Part shown: piece after piece, positions 34,524 through 43,427 of the stretch
Layout: each line of letters begins with the position of its first letter
How positions within the stretch are numbered: position 1 is the stretch's first letter
NCBI RefSeq assembly: GCF_902859805.1
Contig: NZ_CADIKC010000001.1
Coordinates: 186,001-250,000, forward strand
Origin: Paraburkholderia sediminicola
GTDB taxonomy: Bacteria > Pseudomonadota > Gammaproteobacteria > Burkholderiales > Burkholderiaceae
Direction: 5' to 3'
Length of the DNA: 64,000 bases
Position numbers and translations under genes: made by a program
Notes under the pieces: generated by a model
The model's database searches: none
The model's input: only the letters and a program-made list of their open reading frames with translations
Told to the model about the DNA's origin: nothing

Positions 34524-35145
34524 TCGCTGACGATGCGCGTCTGGAAGTGGTTCGGGCTTCGGCGAATGACCGGCTGGCTGTCGAATGCCTATGCCGGGTG
34601 CGAGCGGACGATGGCGTTATGGGGCGTCCGTCCGCACTAACGACTCGGTCACAGGCCGAATTATTTTTTGATTTCCCCTTTGGCGATACAGCCCAATTAA
34701 TTCCAATCGAACAGACATGCATTTTAATTGAAAAGACCTGAAATTCTGGCGCATCACCATCGAATTAGCATAAAGAAATGATTTTGTAATTAATTACAAG
34801 GCACAGAAGTCGTTAAATCAATTAGAGTCCGGCCTCCATTCCGGCGTGCCATACACCCAGATGTTGCCGAACAGCCGATGAATCAATAACTACCTGATAA
34901 TAATAACATTTTCAAGAAACAGCCCTGGTTCATCCGCGACTTCCCCTCCCTCTCAACTATCTATTCTGATAGGTACCGATAATCTGTAATTAACGGTAAT
35001 TTGGCGGCGCTCACGGATTTAACTGAGTGCCCCTATTAACCATTCAGAACAGCGCTTCCAGACGAATCTCCCATTTATTTGACTCGACCGGAAATAGCCA
35101 CCGGAAGATTCGGCGTCTCGTTGCGCTGTTATCTCAGGAGGTCAC
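34524..35145. promoter_or_regulatory. AT-rich regulatory block upstream of the S53 peptidase
   Basis: 622 bases without a gene. From about 34660 to 35060 the base composition is far more AT-rich than the rest of the window, a usual mark of a promoter bound by nucleoid proteins or of transferred DNA. It contains a perfect 16-base palindrome at 34784-34799 and a related site at 34985-35000. CAGGAGGT just before 35146 is the ribosome-binding site of the peptidase. Confidence 0.5.
34784..34799. promoter_or_regulatory. Perfect 16-base palindrome TTGTAATTAATTACAA
   Basis: The two halves are exact reverse complements with no spacer. The core TGTAATTAA recurs at 34985-34993, where it is followed by CGGTAAT. 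Two related sites ~200 bases apart ahead of one gene suggest a dimeric repressor or activator able to loop DNA. The protein is unknown. Confidence 0.55.
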
Positions 35146-36909
35146 ATGAAGTCGTCAACCGCAAAACAGACGGTCCTATGTCTAAACCGTTACGCGGTCG
35201 TTGCTTTGCCTCTCGCTATTGCTTCGTTCGCCGCATTCGGCGCCTCACCCGCGTCCACGCTGTGGGCGCCCACCGACACGAAGGCGTTTGTGACGCCTTC
35301 CCAGGTCGAGGCGCGCACTGCGACGCCATTGCTCGAACTCGCCGCCGGCGAGACCGCACATATCGTCGTCAGTCTCAAGCTTCGCGACGAGGCGCAACTG
35401 AAGCAATTCGCTCAGGCAGTCAACCAGCCGGGCAACGCGCAGTTCGGCAAGTTCCTCAAGCGTCAGCAATTCCTCTCTCAGTACGCGCCGACCGAAGCAC
35501 AAGTGCAGGCCGTCGTCGCGCATTTGCGGAAGAACGGCTTCGTCAACATTCGCGTCGCGCCGAACCGACTGCTGATTTCCGCAGACGGGAGCGCCGGCGC
35601 CGTCAAAGCAGCCTTTAACACCCCGCTGGTTCGCTACCAGTTGAACGGCAAGGCCGGCTACGCGAACACGGCGCCGGCACAAGTGCCGCAGGATCTCGGC
35701 GAAATAGTCGGTTCGGTGCTCGGCTTGCAGAACGTCGCGCGCGCCCATCCGATGCTGAAGGTCGGCGAGCGTTCTGCCGCGAAGACGCTGGCGGCCGGTA
35801 CGGCCAAGGGCCACAATCCGACCGAATTCCCAGCGATCTACGACGCCAGCAGCGCGCCCACCGCGGCGAACACGACGGTCGGCATCATCACGATCGGCGG
35901 CGTCTCGCAGACGCTGCAGGATCTCCAGCAGTTCACCAGCGCGAACGGTCTCGCGGCCGTCAGCACGCAGACGATCCAGACCGGATCGTCGAACGGCGAC
36001 TACAGCGACGATCAGGAAGGCCAGGGTGAATGGGACCTCGATAGCCAGTCGATTGTCGGCTCCGCAGGCGGCGCGGTACAGCAACTGCTGTTCTATATGG
36101 CCGATCAAAGCGCGTCCGGCAACACTGGTCTCACGCAGGCGTTCAATCAGGCGGTGTCCGACAACGTCGCGAAAGTGATCAACGTATCGCTCGGCTGGTG
36201 TGAAGCGGATGCCAATGCGGACGGCACGCTGCAGGCCGAAGACCGCATCTTCGCGACGGCGGCGGCACAAGGGCAGACCTTCTCGGTGTCTTCCGGCGAT
36301 GAAGGCGTGTACGAGTGCAACAACCGCGGCTACCCTGACGGCAGCACCTATTCGGTATCGTGGCCGGCCTCGTCGCCGAATGTGATCGCCGTCGGCGGCA
36401 CGACGCTTTACACGACATCAGCCGGCGCCTACTCGAGCGAAACTGTCTGGAACGAAGGGCTCGACAGCAACGGCAAGCTCTGGGCGACCGGCGGCGGCTA
36501 CAGCGTGTACGAGGCGAAGCCGTCGTGGCAATCGGTGGTAAGCGGTACGCCGGGCCAGCGTTTGCTGCCCGACATTTCCTTCGACGCGGCGCAGAGCACC
36601 GGCGCACTAATCTATAACTATGGTCAGCTGCAGCAGATCGGCGGGACGAGCCTCGCTTCGCCGATCTTCGTCGGGCTGTGGGCACGTTTGCAGACTGCGA
36701 ATTCGAATAGTCTGGGCTTCCCCGCAGCCAGCTTTTACGGCGCCATTAGCTCGACGCCTTCGCTGGTGCACGACGTGAAATCGGGTAACAACGGCTACGG
36801 CGGCTATGGTTACAAGGCAGCCACCGGCTGGGACTATCCGACCGGATGGGGCAGTCTGGATATCGCGAAACTGTCTGCTTATATCAAGAGCAACGGCTTT
36901 GCACATTGA
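35146..36909 (+). CDS. Secreted S53 (sedolisin/kumamolisin-type) serine-carboxyl peptidase
   Basis: 587 residues with a signal peptide (to ~residue 33) and a pro-kumamolisin activation domain (~60-190, with QPGNAQFGKFLKRQQFLSQY). The catalytic domain follows from ~225. All active-site residues are visible: E295 and D299 in GEWDLDSQ, the oxyanion D385 in SSGDEG, and nucleophile S502 in GGTSLASP. C-terminal Asp/Gly residues (~DVKSGNNGYGGYG) match the calcium site. These enzymes are secreted as zymogens, self-activate at acid pH and digest proteins. GGAGGTCAC precedes the start. A TonB uptake system follows on the same strand. Confidence 0.94.
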   Translation: MKSSTAKQTVLCLNRYAVVALPLAIASFAAFGASPASTLWAPTDTKAFVTPSQVEARTATPLLELAAGETAHIVVSLKLRDEAQLKQFAQAVNQPGNAQFGKFLKRQQFLSQYAPTEAQVQAVVAHLRKNGFVNIRVAPNRLLISADGSAGAVKAAFNTPLVRYQLNGKAGYANTAPAQVPQDLGEIVGSVLGLQNVARAHPMLKVGERSAAKTLAAGTAKGHNPTEFPAIYDASSAPTAANTTVGIITIGGVSQTLQDLQQFTSANGLAAVSTQTIQTGSSNGDYSDDQEGQGEWDLDSQSIVGSAGGAVQQLLFYMADQSASGNTGLTQAFNQAVSDNVAKVINVSLGWCEADANADGTLQAEDRIFATAAAQGQTFSVSSGDEGVYECNNRGYPDGSTYSVSWPASSPNVIAVGGTTLYTTSAGAYSSETVWNEGLDSNGKLWATGGGYSVYEAKPSWQSVVSGTPGQRLLPDISFDAAQSTGALIYNYGQLQQIGGTSLASPIFVGLWARLQTANSNSLGFPAASFYGAISSTPSLVHDVKSGNNGYGGYGYKAATGWDYPTGWGSLDIAKLSAYIKSNGFAH

Positions 36910-37301
36910 GTCCACTGGCTGATTGATGTGAACGCCTGAACACTCGCCGATGACTTCGCGACACGCGGGTCATCGGCGGCGACGGGCAAACCGTTCGTCG
37001 ACATCACCGTGCGAGAGCATCCCTCTGCTCGCGCCGAACGATTACGGCGGTCCGAATCCGGGCCGCCCCTCACGCGTAAAACGCCCCTCCTCGCTTTCCC
37101 CAATCGCTCGCGGTGCCCTCCCTCGGCTTGTCATTTTTGTTTTGCGATGCAATGATATAACATTCCTCGCGACGAATGACGACAAGGTGCCCGCTTGACC
37201 GGGACCGGTCCGCGCACGCCTGGTCATCCTTGCCGCACGCAGGAAGAACGTCAGCAAGACAGAAAACACATCCACCCAGTGCTCACCCTGAATAAATAAC
37301 G
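36910..37301 (+). promoter_or_regulatory. Intergenic region and leader of the TonB receptor operon
   Basis: 392 bases without a gene. It holds the candidate promoter and Zur-like box at 37128-37163, followed by a ~140-base untranslated leader. The ribosome-binding site of the receptor gene is weak (AATAACG before ATG 37302). Confidence 0.5.
37128..37163 (+). promoter_or_regulatory. Candidate promoter overlapped by a Zur-like box
   Basis: TTGTCA (37128-37133) is followed after 17 bases by AATGAT (37151-37156), a reasonable sigma-70 pair. Overlapping the -10, ATGCAATGATATAACAT (37147-37163) matches 14 of 17 positions of ATGTTATAATATAACAT, the core of the Zur (zinc uptake regulator) site as I know it from gammaproteobacteria. 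A repressor bound here would block RNA polymerase. This suggests that zinc shortage turns on the downstream TonB system. Confidence 0.5.
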
Positions 37302-39647
37302 ATGAAAAACCGCACGCGTGTCTCCCATGCAGCCCTATTGCTGTTCGCTATCGCCGCTCATGCCCATGCCGCGCCCGACGAAGGTTCTGTGACGGGCGCC
37401 GTCACCGACGCAGCGGGCAAACCCGTCCGGAACGCCACGGTGAGCGTTCAGAACGCAAGCGGCGCCGCGGTCAATGAGGCAAAGACGGATGCAGACGGCC
37501 GTTTCGCAATCGGCCATGTGACACCGGGCACTTATGCGATCGTGGTTACGGCACCGGGATTCGCGAGCGGCAGCAGCATGGCGACCACGACTGCAGGCGC
37601 AGAAAGCGCAGTAAGCGTCAAACTCGCTCAAAGCGACACGCTCGACGTTCAGGTAAACGCAAAGCGTCTCGATCGAGCGCGAAACGGACTGCTGCCCGAA
37701 ACCGGCAGCAGCGTGTACCGCTTCAGCCAGGCCGATATCAATGCACTGCCCGCGGGGCAAGACACGCCGCTCAACCAGGTGTTGCTCCAGGCGCCCGGCG
37801 TGGCGAGCGACTCATACGGGCAACTACACGTGCGCGGAGATCACGCGAATCTGCAATACCGCATCAACGGCATCATCATTCCCGAGCCGATCAGCGGTTT
37901 CGGCCAGGCACTCGACACCCGCATCATCGACCAGGTGAACCTGCTCACTGGCGCGTTACCGGCGCAGTACGGTTACCGCACGGCAGGCGTGGTGGACATC
38001 CGCACGAAGACGGGCGATACCGGCAACGGTGGCTCCATCGACGTGTTCGGCGGCAGCCATCAAACGATCAAGACCAGCGCGGACGTATTCGGCAGTGAGG
38101 GGCCGTTCAGCTACTACTTCAGCGGCTCGCTCGGCATGAACAACCTCGGGATCGAGAATCCCGCTGCCAGTGCCAATGCGATTCACGATCACACCCGTCA
38201 GGGCGATGCGTTCGGCTACATGTCGTACATCATCAACCCGCTCACCCGCGTAAGCGTGATGTTCGGCACGACGAGCAACCAGTTCGAGATTCCCAACACA
38301 CCCGGCTTGCCGACCAACTTCACATTGAACGGCAGCAACACGTTCGATTCGAGCCAACTGAACGAAACGCAATCGGAGTTGAACAACTTCGCCGTGGTGG
38401 CCCTCCAGGGCACGAATGGCGGCGCACTCGACTATCAGGTTGCCCTCTTTACGCGCTACACGCGGACGCAATTCAATCCCGACCCGGTCGGCGATCTGCT
38501 CTTTAACGGCGTGGCGTCGCAGGATTTTCACAGCAACTCGGCCAACGGCGCCCAGGTGGACACGACCTGGCGGCTGAACGACAAGCATACGGTGCGGGCA
38601 GGTATCTTCTTCCAGCAAGAACACGCGGTGTTCAACGACAGCGTCAACGTATTCGCGACGGACAGCAACGGCAACCCGCTTTCCGATCAGCCCTTCAATA
38701 TTCAGGACTCCAGCAGCAAGACCGGTTATCTGTACAGCGCCTACGTCCAGGACGAGTGGAAAATCACGGACAAGCTCACGCTGAACTATGGTCTGCGCTA
38801 CGACAAGATGGACGAATATGTCAGCGCAAGCCAGCTTAGCCCACGCATCGGTCTCGTCTATGCGCTGACGCCGGCCACGACCCTCCATGCCGGTTACGCG
38901 CGCTATTTCACACCGCCTGCGTTCGAACTGGTGTCCGGCTCGACCATCAGCCGCTTCAATGGCACGACCAACCAGAGTCCATCGAACCAGAACGACCAGG
39001 TGCAACCGGAACGCAGCCATTATTTCGATCTCGGGGTGACCCAGCGTCTCGGGTCGAACGTGACAATCGGGCTCGACGCTTACTACAAGAAGTCGGCGAA
39101 CCTGCTCGATGAAGGACAGTTCGGCTCCGCGCTCATCTTCACGCCGTTCAACTACAGGGAGGGGCGTGTGTATGGGGTCGAGTTCACGGCCAACTACAAA
39201 CAGGACAACGTATCCGCGTACATGAATCTCGCGTGGAGCCGCGCGCAGGGCACGCAGATCGATTCGGCGCAGTTCAATTTCGACCCGGCGGAACTCGCCT
39301 ACATCAACAATCACTGGGTCTATCTGGATCACGACCAACGCATCACCGCGTCGTTCGGTGGCACCTACGATCTTGGCAGAACCACGTTCACGTTCGACGG
39401 ACTCGTAGGAAGCGGTTTGCGCAGCGGCATTGCGAACACGGATCGGCTGCCGCTCTATGCGCAAGTGAATCTCGGCGTGATACAGCACTTCAACCAGCCC
39501 CTCATCGGCAAATTCGATGCACGTCTCGTCGTGATCAACGCGTTCAACCGCGTCTATGAGTTACGCGACGGATCGGGCATCGGCGTCGGTGCACCGCAGT
39601 ACGGCCCGCATTTCGCCGTCTACGCCGGCGTCACCAAGCATTTCTGA
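37302..39647 (+). CDS. TonB-dependent outer-membrane receptor with N-terminal CarboxypepD-reg domain
   Basis: 781 residues. A signal peptide (to ~residue 24) is followed by a carboxypeptidase-regulatory-like beta domain (~28-105, with SVTGAVTDAAGKPVRNATVS), a plug (~135-240, including LNQVLLQAPGVASDSYGQLH and VRGDHANLQYRINGI) and a 22-strand-type barrel. The protein ends in the outer-membrane signature phenylalanine (VTKHF). The substrate is not evident from sequence. A dedicated ExbB-ExbD-TonB set follows 27 bases later. The upstream Zur-like box makes zinc or a zinc-ligand complex the leading guess. Peptides released by the neighbouring S53 peptidase are the alternative. Confidence 0.93.
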   Translation: MKNRTRVSHAALLLFAIAAHAHAAPDEGSVTGAVTDAAGKPVRNATVSVQNASGAAVNEAKTDADGRFAIGHVTPGTYAIVVTAPGFASGSSMATTTAGAESAVSVKLAQSDTLDVQVNAKRLDRARNGLLPETGSSVYRFSQADINALPAGQDTPLNQVLLQAPGVASDSYGQLHVRGDHANLQYRINGIIIPEPISGFGQALDTRIIDQVNLLTGALPAQYGYRTAGVVDIRTKTGDTGNGGSIDVFGGSHQTIKTSADVFGSEGPFSYYFSGSLGMNNLGIENPAASANAIHDHTRQGDAFGYMSYIINPLTRVSVMFGTTSNQFEIPNTPGLPTNFTLNGSNTFDSSQLNETQSELNNFAVVALQGTNGGALDYQVALFTRYTRTQFNPDPVGDLLFNGVASQDFHSNSANGAQVDTTWRLNDKHTVRAGIFFQQEHAVFNDSVNVFATDSNGNPLSDQPFNIQDSSSKTGYLYSAYVQDEWKITDKLTLNYGLRYDKMDEYVSASQLSPRIGLVYALTPATTLHAGYARYFTPPAFELVSGSTISRFNGTTNQSPSNQNDQVQPERSHYFDLGVTQRLGSNVTIGLDAYYKKSANLLDEGQFGSALIFTPFNYREGRVYGVEFTANYKQDNVSAYMNLAWSRAQGTQIDSAQFNFDPAELAYINNHWVYLDHDQRITASFGGTYDLGRTTFTFDGLVGSGLRSGIANTDRLPLYAQVNLGVIQHFNQPLIGKFDARLVVINAFNRVYELRDGSGIGVGAPQYGPHFAVYAGVTKHF

Positions 39648-39674
39648 TTCCGTCCAGTTACGAAGAGGTAGAGC

Positions 39675-40328
39675 ATGCAAGATTGGACAAGCGTTCTGGC
39701 GGCAGTACGCGTAGGCGGATGGGTCATCTATCCGCTGACGATACTCGCCATTCTGGCAGTGGCCATTGCCCTCGACCGGGCCTATGTGTTTGTGCGTTTT
39801 GGCCGCTTGTCGGGCACGCTGCGTGGCGCACAAGACATGGTGGCGCCCGGCTCGGCTCTCGATTGGGCGGGCAGATTGAAGGATGTCTCCAGTCAGAACG
39901 CGTTCAGACGAATGAGCGCGCCCTGGGCGCCTGATCCTTCTGTACCGCTGTGGCTACGCGAAGCGAAGGCGCAATCGGTTGCCGCGCAAATCGAACGCGA
40001 CATGAGCAAAGGGTTCTGGGTGCTGGAAACCATTGTGACGGCCGCGCCTCTGCTGGGTCTGTTGGGCACCATCGTCGGCATGATGCATTCGTTCCAGCTG
40101 TTCGGCGGCGATGGGCTCGTCGATCCGGGTGGCGTGACCGGCGGCGTGGCGCAGTCGCTGGTGGCAACCGCGATTGGTCTCGTCGTCGCCCTGTTCGCGC
40201 TCTTTGCGTTCAACTATTTTTCCCGCCGGCTCGAACGACTCATGGATGAACTCGAGTCGTTCGCGAATGCGCGGCTCAGCGAAATCCGTCTTGCCGTTGC
40301 CGATACGTCAGCTGGAGCGCGGCCGTGA
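39675..40328 (+). CDS. exbB: ExbB-type proton channel protein
   Basis: 217 residues with three membrane segments: ~15-35, ~110-135 (LETIVTAAPLLGLLGTIVGM) and ~158-182 (QSLVATAIGLVVALFALFAF). These are standard for MotA/TolQ/ExbB proteins. GAAGAGGTAGAGC precedes the ATG. It works with ExbD to harvest the proton gradient and energise TonB for the receptor encoded just upstream. It overlaps exbD by four bases (GTGA), so the two are translationally coupled. Confidence 0.93.
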   Translation: MQDWTSVLAAVRVGGWVIYPLTILAILAVAIALDRAYVFVRFGRLSGTLRGAQDMVAPGSALDWAGRLKDVSSQNAFRRMSAPWAPDPSVPLWLREAKAQSVAAQIERDMSKGFWVLETIVTAAPLLGLLGTIVGMMHSFQLFGGDGLVDPGGVTGGVAQSLVATAIGLVVALFALFAFNYFSRRLERLMDELESFANARLSEIRLAVADTSAGARP

Positions 40329-40723
40329 AGTTCAAGCGCTCGCGCGCGGCGAAGCGCGGTCGCATCGAAATCATTCCAATGATCGATGTGATGTTCTTTC
40401 TGCTGGCGACCTTCATGCTCGCATCGCTCGCGATGCAGCGGCTCGACGCACTCAAGGTCAACCTCCCTGCCGGCAGCGCGCAAAAGATGGCGGCCCATGA
40501 ACCACTGACCATTTCCGTGGACAGCAGCAATGAGGTTTTCGTGAACCATCAGCCGGTCCATCTCGATCAGGTCGAGCCGGCGGTAAAACGCCTGCTGCAA
40601 GCGGATGGCAACGTTGTAATCGCCGCTGACGACGCGGCGGGCCACGGCGTGGTCGTTCAGGCGATGCTGGCCGCGCGCCGCGCGGGTGCCGAGCGGTTTT
40701 TGATCGCCGTGCGTCGTGAGTAG
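40325..40723 (+). CDS. exbD: ExbD-type protein
   Basis: 132 residues from GTG 40325, which overlaps the exbB stop. A short cytoplasmic basic start (KFKRSRAAKRGRIEIIPMID) leads into the single membrane helix, which holds the essential Asp in PMIDVMFFLLATFMLASL. A periplasmic ExbD domain follows. It partners ExbB. The end overlaps the TonB start by eight bases if the GTG at 40716 is used. Confidence 0.93.
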   Translation: MKFKRSRAAKRGRIEIIPMIDVMFFLLATFMLASLAMQRLDALKVNLPAGSAQKMAAHEPLTISVDSSNEVFVNHQPVHLDQVEPAVKRLLQADGNVVIAADDAAGHGVVVQAMLAARRAGAERFLIAVRRE

Positions 40724-41444
40724 CCGGATGCGCCTCGCGGACACTATGGACGATTCTCCGCGGATACGGATTGCGCTAGCGGTGCTGGTCGCGCTAGTCG
40801 TATGGATCGGGTTTCTGCTTCAGTTGGGGAATTGGTTGGGTACGCCACCGTCTGCACGTGTACCTGATAAGCCACTCGAGATGCGGGTGGTGGAACTCGA
40901 TCCGCCGAAGGCTCCGGTTGCGAATCCTTCCGTGGCTCCGATCGCAGCGGCTAAGCCACACCATCCTGCCGATCCGCGCCCGCACGTGTCAGCACAAGCA
41001 CGCACGACGCCACCTGTCCCATCGAAGCCGGATGTGCGATCGGTACAAAGCGTTGCACCCGCTCAGTCGGCGCCCGTGGCTCAAGAGCCGAAGCCGGCAG
41101 CCGAGCCGCCTGCGCGTGCAGCGAGTTCCGCTTCCGAAGAAAGAGCAAACGCCACGCCATCGGCCACATCGCCCGGCGAGGCAACGGCGCGTGCCATTGC
41201 TCAACCTTTGCCGGAACTCCCTGACGATTTACGTGACCAGGCGTATCAAACCGTCGCGACGGCTCGCTTTGCCATTCACGTTGACGGCTCGGTCGATGTC
41301 GAACTCGTCAAGCCGACCTCCAACCCGCGCCTCAACCAGATCCTGCTCGAAACGCTCCGCAAATGGCGATTCTTTCCGGCGATGCAAGCTGGACGTCCAG
41401 TCGAAAGCCGGCAGGACATCCGTGTGCATTTCAATGTGAGCTAG
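40716..41444 (+). CDS. tonB: TonB-family energy transducer
   Basis: 242 residues from GTG 40716; ATGs at 40728 and 40746 are equally possible and would remove 4 or 10 residues. A single N-terminal helix (IRIALAVLVALVVWIGFLLQ) is followed by a Pro/Ala-rich periplasm-spanning region (~45-155) and a TonB C-terminal domain (ARFAIHVDGSVDVELVKPTS, then LRKWRFFPAMQAG). This is a dedicated TonB for the receptor at the head of the operon. A weak hairpin follows the stop. Confidence 0.9.
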   Translation: MSSRMRLADTMDDSPRIRIALAVLVALVVWIGFLLQLGNWLGTPPSARVPDKPLEMRVVELDPPKAPVANPSVAPIAAAKPHHPADPRPHVSAQARTTPPVPSKPDVRSVQSVAPAQSAPVAQEPKPAAEPPARAASSASEERANATPSATSPGEATARAIAQPLPELPDDLRDQAYQTVATARFAIHVDGSVDVELVKPTSNPRLNQILLETLRKWRFFPAMQAGRPVESRQDIRVHFNVS

Positions 41445-41447
41445 TCC

Positions 41448-41487
41448 GAGGAAGGTTGTGCGTTGAGTTTCCACCTGCACCTTCCTC
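41448..41487. terminator. Candidate bidirectional terminator between tonB and the sugar operon
   Basis: GAGGAAGGT (41448-41456) and ACCTTCCTC (41479-41487) form a perfect 9-base stem with a 22-base loop in the 51 bases between convergent genes. There is no strong T-run on either strand, so termination may need Rho, or the pairing may be chance in a repetitive CCTTCCTCACC tract. Confidence 0.35.
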
Positions 41488-41495
41488 ACCCTTCC

Positions 41496-42347
41496 TCACC
41501 CCTTCGTCGCCCCAAACGTCAGCCCCGCCACGAAATGCTTCTGCATCGCAAAGAACATCGCAACCGAAGGCAACGCAGCCAGAATCGACCCCGCCGAAAC
41601 CAGATTCCACGCCGTGGTCCACTGCCCCTTCAACGCCGCGACGCCTACGGTAATCGGCGCGGCGTCGTCACCTTGCGTCAGACACAGCGCCCAGAAGTAG
41701 TCATTCCACACGAACGTGAACACGAGAATCGCCAGCGCTGCCAGCGCGGGACGGATCAACGGCAATACGATCTTGAAGAACACGGTCCACTCATTGGCGC
41801 CTTCGATCCGCGCCGCCTCGACCAGCTCAAACGGCAACTGCTTGATGAAATTCCGCAGAAACAGCGCGCAAAATCCAGTCTGAAACGACACATGGAACAG
41901 AATCAGCGCGCTCACCGTATTGAACAGGCCAAGCTGCAATGAAAGGTCCCGCACCGGAATCATCAACACCTGCACCGGCACGAAATTGCCCGCAACAAAC
42001 GTCGCGAACAACGTCGAATTTCCGCGAAACCGATAAATAGCCAGCGCGAATCCCGCCATCGCCGCAAGCGCAATCGAACCCACCACAGCGGGCACCGTAA
42101 TCAGCACGCTGTTCCAGAAGTAATGCAGCATCGGCGAAGTCGTCAACGCCTCGCGATAGTTATCGAACATCGCGAAGTGCTTCGGCCAGCCCCAATAGTT
42201 GCCTTCGCTCAGTTCTTCCGTCGAGCGCACCGAGGTCACGAGCACCGCGATCATCGGCAGCAACCAGATCAGCAGCGCGAGCGGCAACGTCAGTTTGTAC
42301 GCGCGGCGCGTCACCGGTTTCCATTTGTCGATCGGGATCGGAAACAT
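41496..42347 (-). CDS. Sugar ABC transporter permease (MalG-type)
   Basis: 283 residues from ATG 42347, preceded by AAGGAGCCGATC. Six membrane helices and the EAA loop (EAARIEGANEWTVFFKIVLP) that docks on the ATPase are visible. It belongs to the CUT1 oligosaccharide importer class. It is the last gene of the beta-galactosidase operon and starts 10 bases after the other permease gene. Confidence 0.93.
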   Translation of the reverse strand: MFPIPIDKWKPVTRRAYKLTLPLALLIWLLPMIAVLVTSVRSTEELSEGNYWGWPKHFAMFDNYREALTTSPMLHYFWNSVLITVPAVVGSIALAAMAGFALAIYRFRGNSTLFATFVAGNFVPVQVLMIPVRDLSLQLGLFNTVSALILFHVSFQTGFCALFLRNFIKQLPFELVEAARIEGANEWTVFFKIVLPLIRPALAALAILVFTFVWNDYFWALCLTQGDDAAPITVGVAALKGQWTTAWNLVSAGSILAALPSVAMFFAMQKHFVAGLTFGATKG

Positions 42348-42357
42348 GATCGGCTCC

Positions 42358-43350
42358 TTATTGCTCGGTGCGCAGCATGCGGCGCAGGTGATAGACGATG
42401 TACACCAGCATGATGGCGAACAGCACGACCGCCACCGCCGCGGAATACCCAATGCGGTAATACTTGATAGCCTGGTCGTACATGTAGTAAGCGAGCACGG
42501 TCGAGCTTTCGAACGGTCCGCCGCTCGTCATCACCGAGATCAGATCGAAGCTGCGCAACGCGCCGATCACTGTGACAACGATCGCCATGAACGTGGTCGG
42601 CCGCAATTGCGGCAGGATCACGTGCCACAGCATCGACCAGCCACGCGCGCCTTCCATGCGCGCCGCCTCGATCTGCTCGGCGTTCAGCGACGTCAGGCCG
42701 GTTAGATAAAGAATCATGCAATACGCGGTTTGCGGCCACAACGCGGCGAACACGATCCCGAGGGTCGCGTAGCGCGGGTCGCCGAGTACCGGCACGCCGT
42801 GACCGAGAATCACCGCGAGCAAGCCGAAGGTCGGGTCGTAGAACCACGAAAAGATCAAGCCAACCACCACGCCCGACAACACGAACGGCGCAAAAAACAG
42901 CGATTTGACAATGCGGATGCCGGCCACGGCCTGATTCAGATAGAGCGCAACGGCTAGTCCCATTGGCGGTGCAAGCAGGAACAGCAACAGCCAGATGAGG
43001 TTGTTCTTCAGCGCCGTGTAGAACGTCGGCGTATGGAACAACTCGATATAGTTTGCGAGGCCAACGAAGGATGGGTCGGTCATCCCGTCCCAGTTGAAAA
43101 AGCTCAGACGCATGGTCGAGATGATCGGCCACACGACGTAGATCGCCACCATCACGCAGGCGGGCGCGAGAAACAGGAAAGCGGCTCGCCGTTGCCGGCG
43201 CGCAGTTGGCGAAGGACGGCGCCGGCGTGCCGCGCCAGGCGGCCCGCCGCGCAATGCACCGCCCGAAGCCGGTACGCCCGATCCGGGCAAGCCAGAACCG
43301 CCCGGTTCGGCAGGGCCGCCAACAGTGTGACGGGTGACGGAATGCGACAC
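42358..43350 (-). CDS. Sugar ABC transporter permease (MalF-type)
   Basis: About 330 residues. I choose GTG 43350 because AGGAG lies seven bases before it; ATG 43356 is only one or two bases from the same AGGAG and so is poorly placed. An unusual Pro/Gly/Arg-rich cytoplasmic N-terminus (~55 residues) comes before the six helices. The EAA loop reads EAARMEGARGWSMLWHVILP. It forms a heterodimer channel with the MalG-type permease. Confidence 0.92.
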   Translation of the reverse strand: MSHSVTRHTVGGPAEPGGSGLPGSGVPASGGALRGGPPGAARRRRPSPTARRQRRAAFLFLAPACVMVAIYVVWPIISTMRLSFFNWDGMTDPSFVGLANYIELFHTPTFYTALKNNLIWLLLFLLAPPMGLAVALYLNQAVAGIRIVKSLFFAPFVLSGVVVGLIFSWFYDPTFGLLAVILGHGVPVLGDPRYATLGIVFAALWPQTAYCMILYLTGLTSLNAEQIEAARMEGARGWSMLWHVILPQLRPTTFMAIVVTVIGALRSFDLISVMTSGGPFESSTVLAYYMYDQAIKYYRIGYSAAVAVVLFAIMLVYIVYHLRRMLRTEQ

Positions 43351-43380
43351 GATCATTCTCCTGCCAATCTGATGCAACAA

Positions 43381-43424
43381 GTAGCGGCCCAAGCCCAAAC
43401 CCAAACCTGAACCCGGGCCGCTAC
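43381..43424 (-). promoter_or_regulatory. Intercistronic hairpin with G-tract loop after the sugar-binding protein gene
   Basis: GTAGCGGCCC (43381-43390) and GGGCCGCTAC (43415-43424) form a perfect 10-base stem. The 24-base loop and the adjoining stem bases read, in the mRNA, as four runs of three G (GGGTTCAGGTTTGGG, then TTTGGGCTTGGG), which fits a potential G-quadruplex. It lies four bases after the stop of the binding-protein gene and before the permease genes. Confidence 0.65.
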
Positions 43425-43427
43425 CGC

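Noticed and set aside
34478..34741. Possible small gene after the DUF4148 gene
   Set aside because: It overlaps the end of the DUF4148 gene, has no ribosome-binding site and reads into the AT-rich regulatory block.
37956..39488. Long open frame of 510 codons antisense to the TonB receptor gene
   Set aside because: It lies wholly inside a clearly coding gene on the other strand and has arginine/valine/histidine-rich, family-less sequence, as expected from a GC-rich shadow frame.
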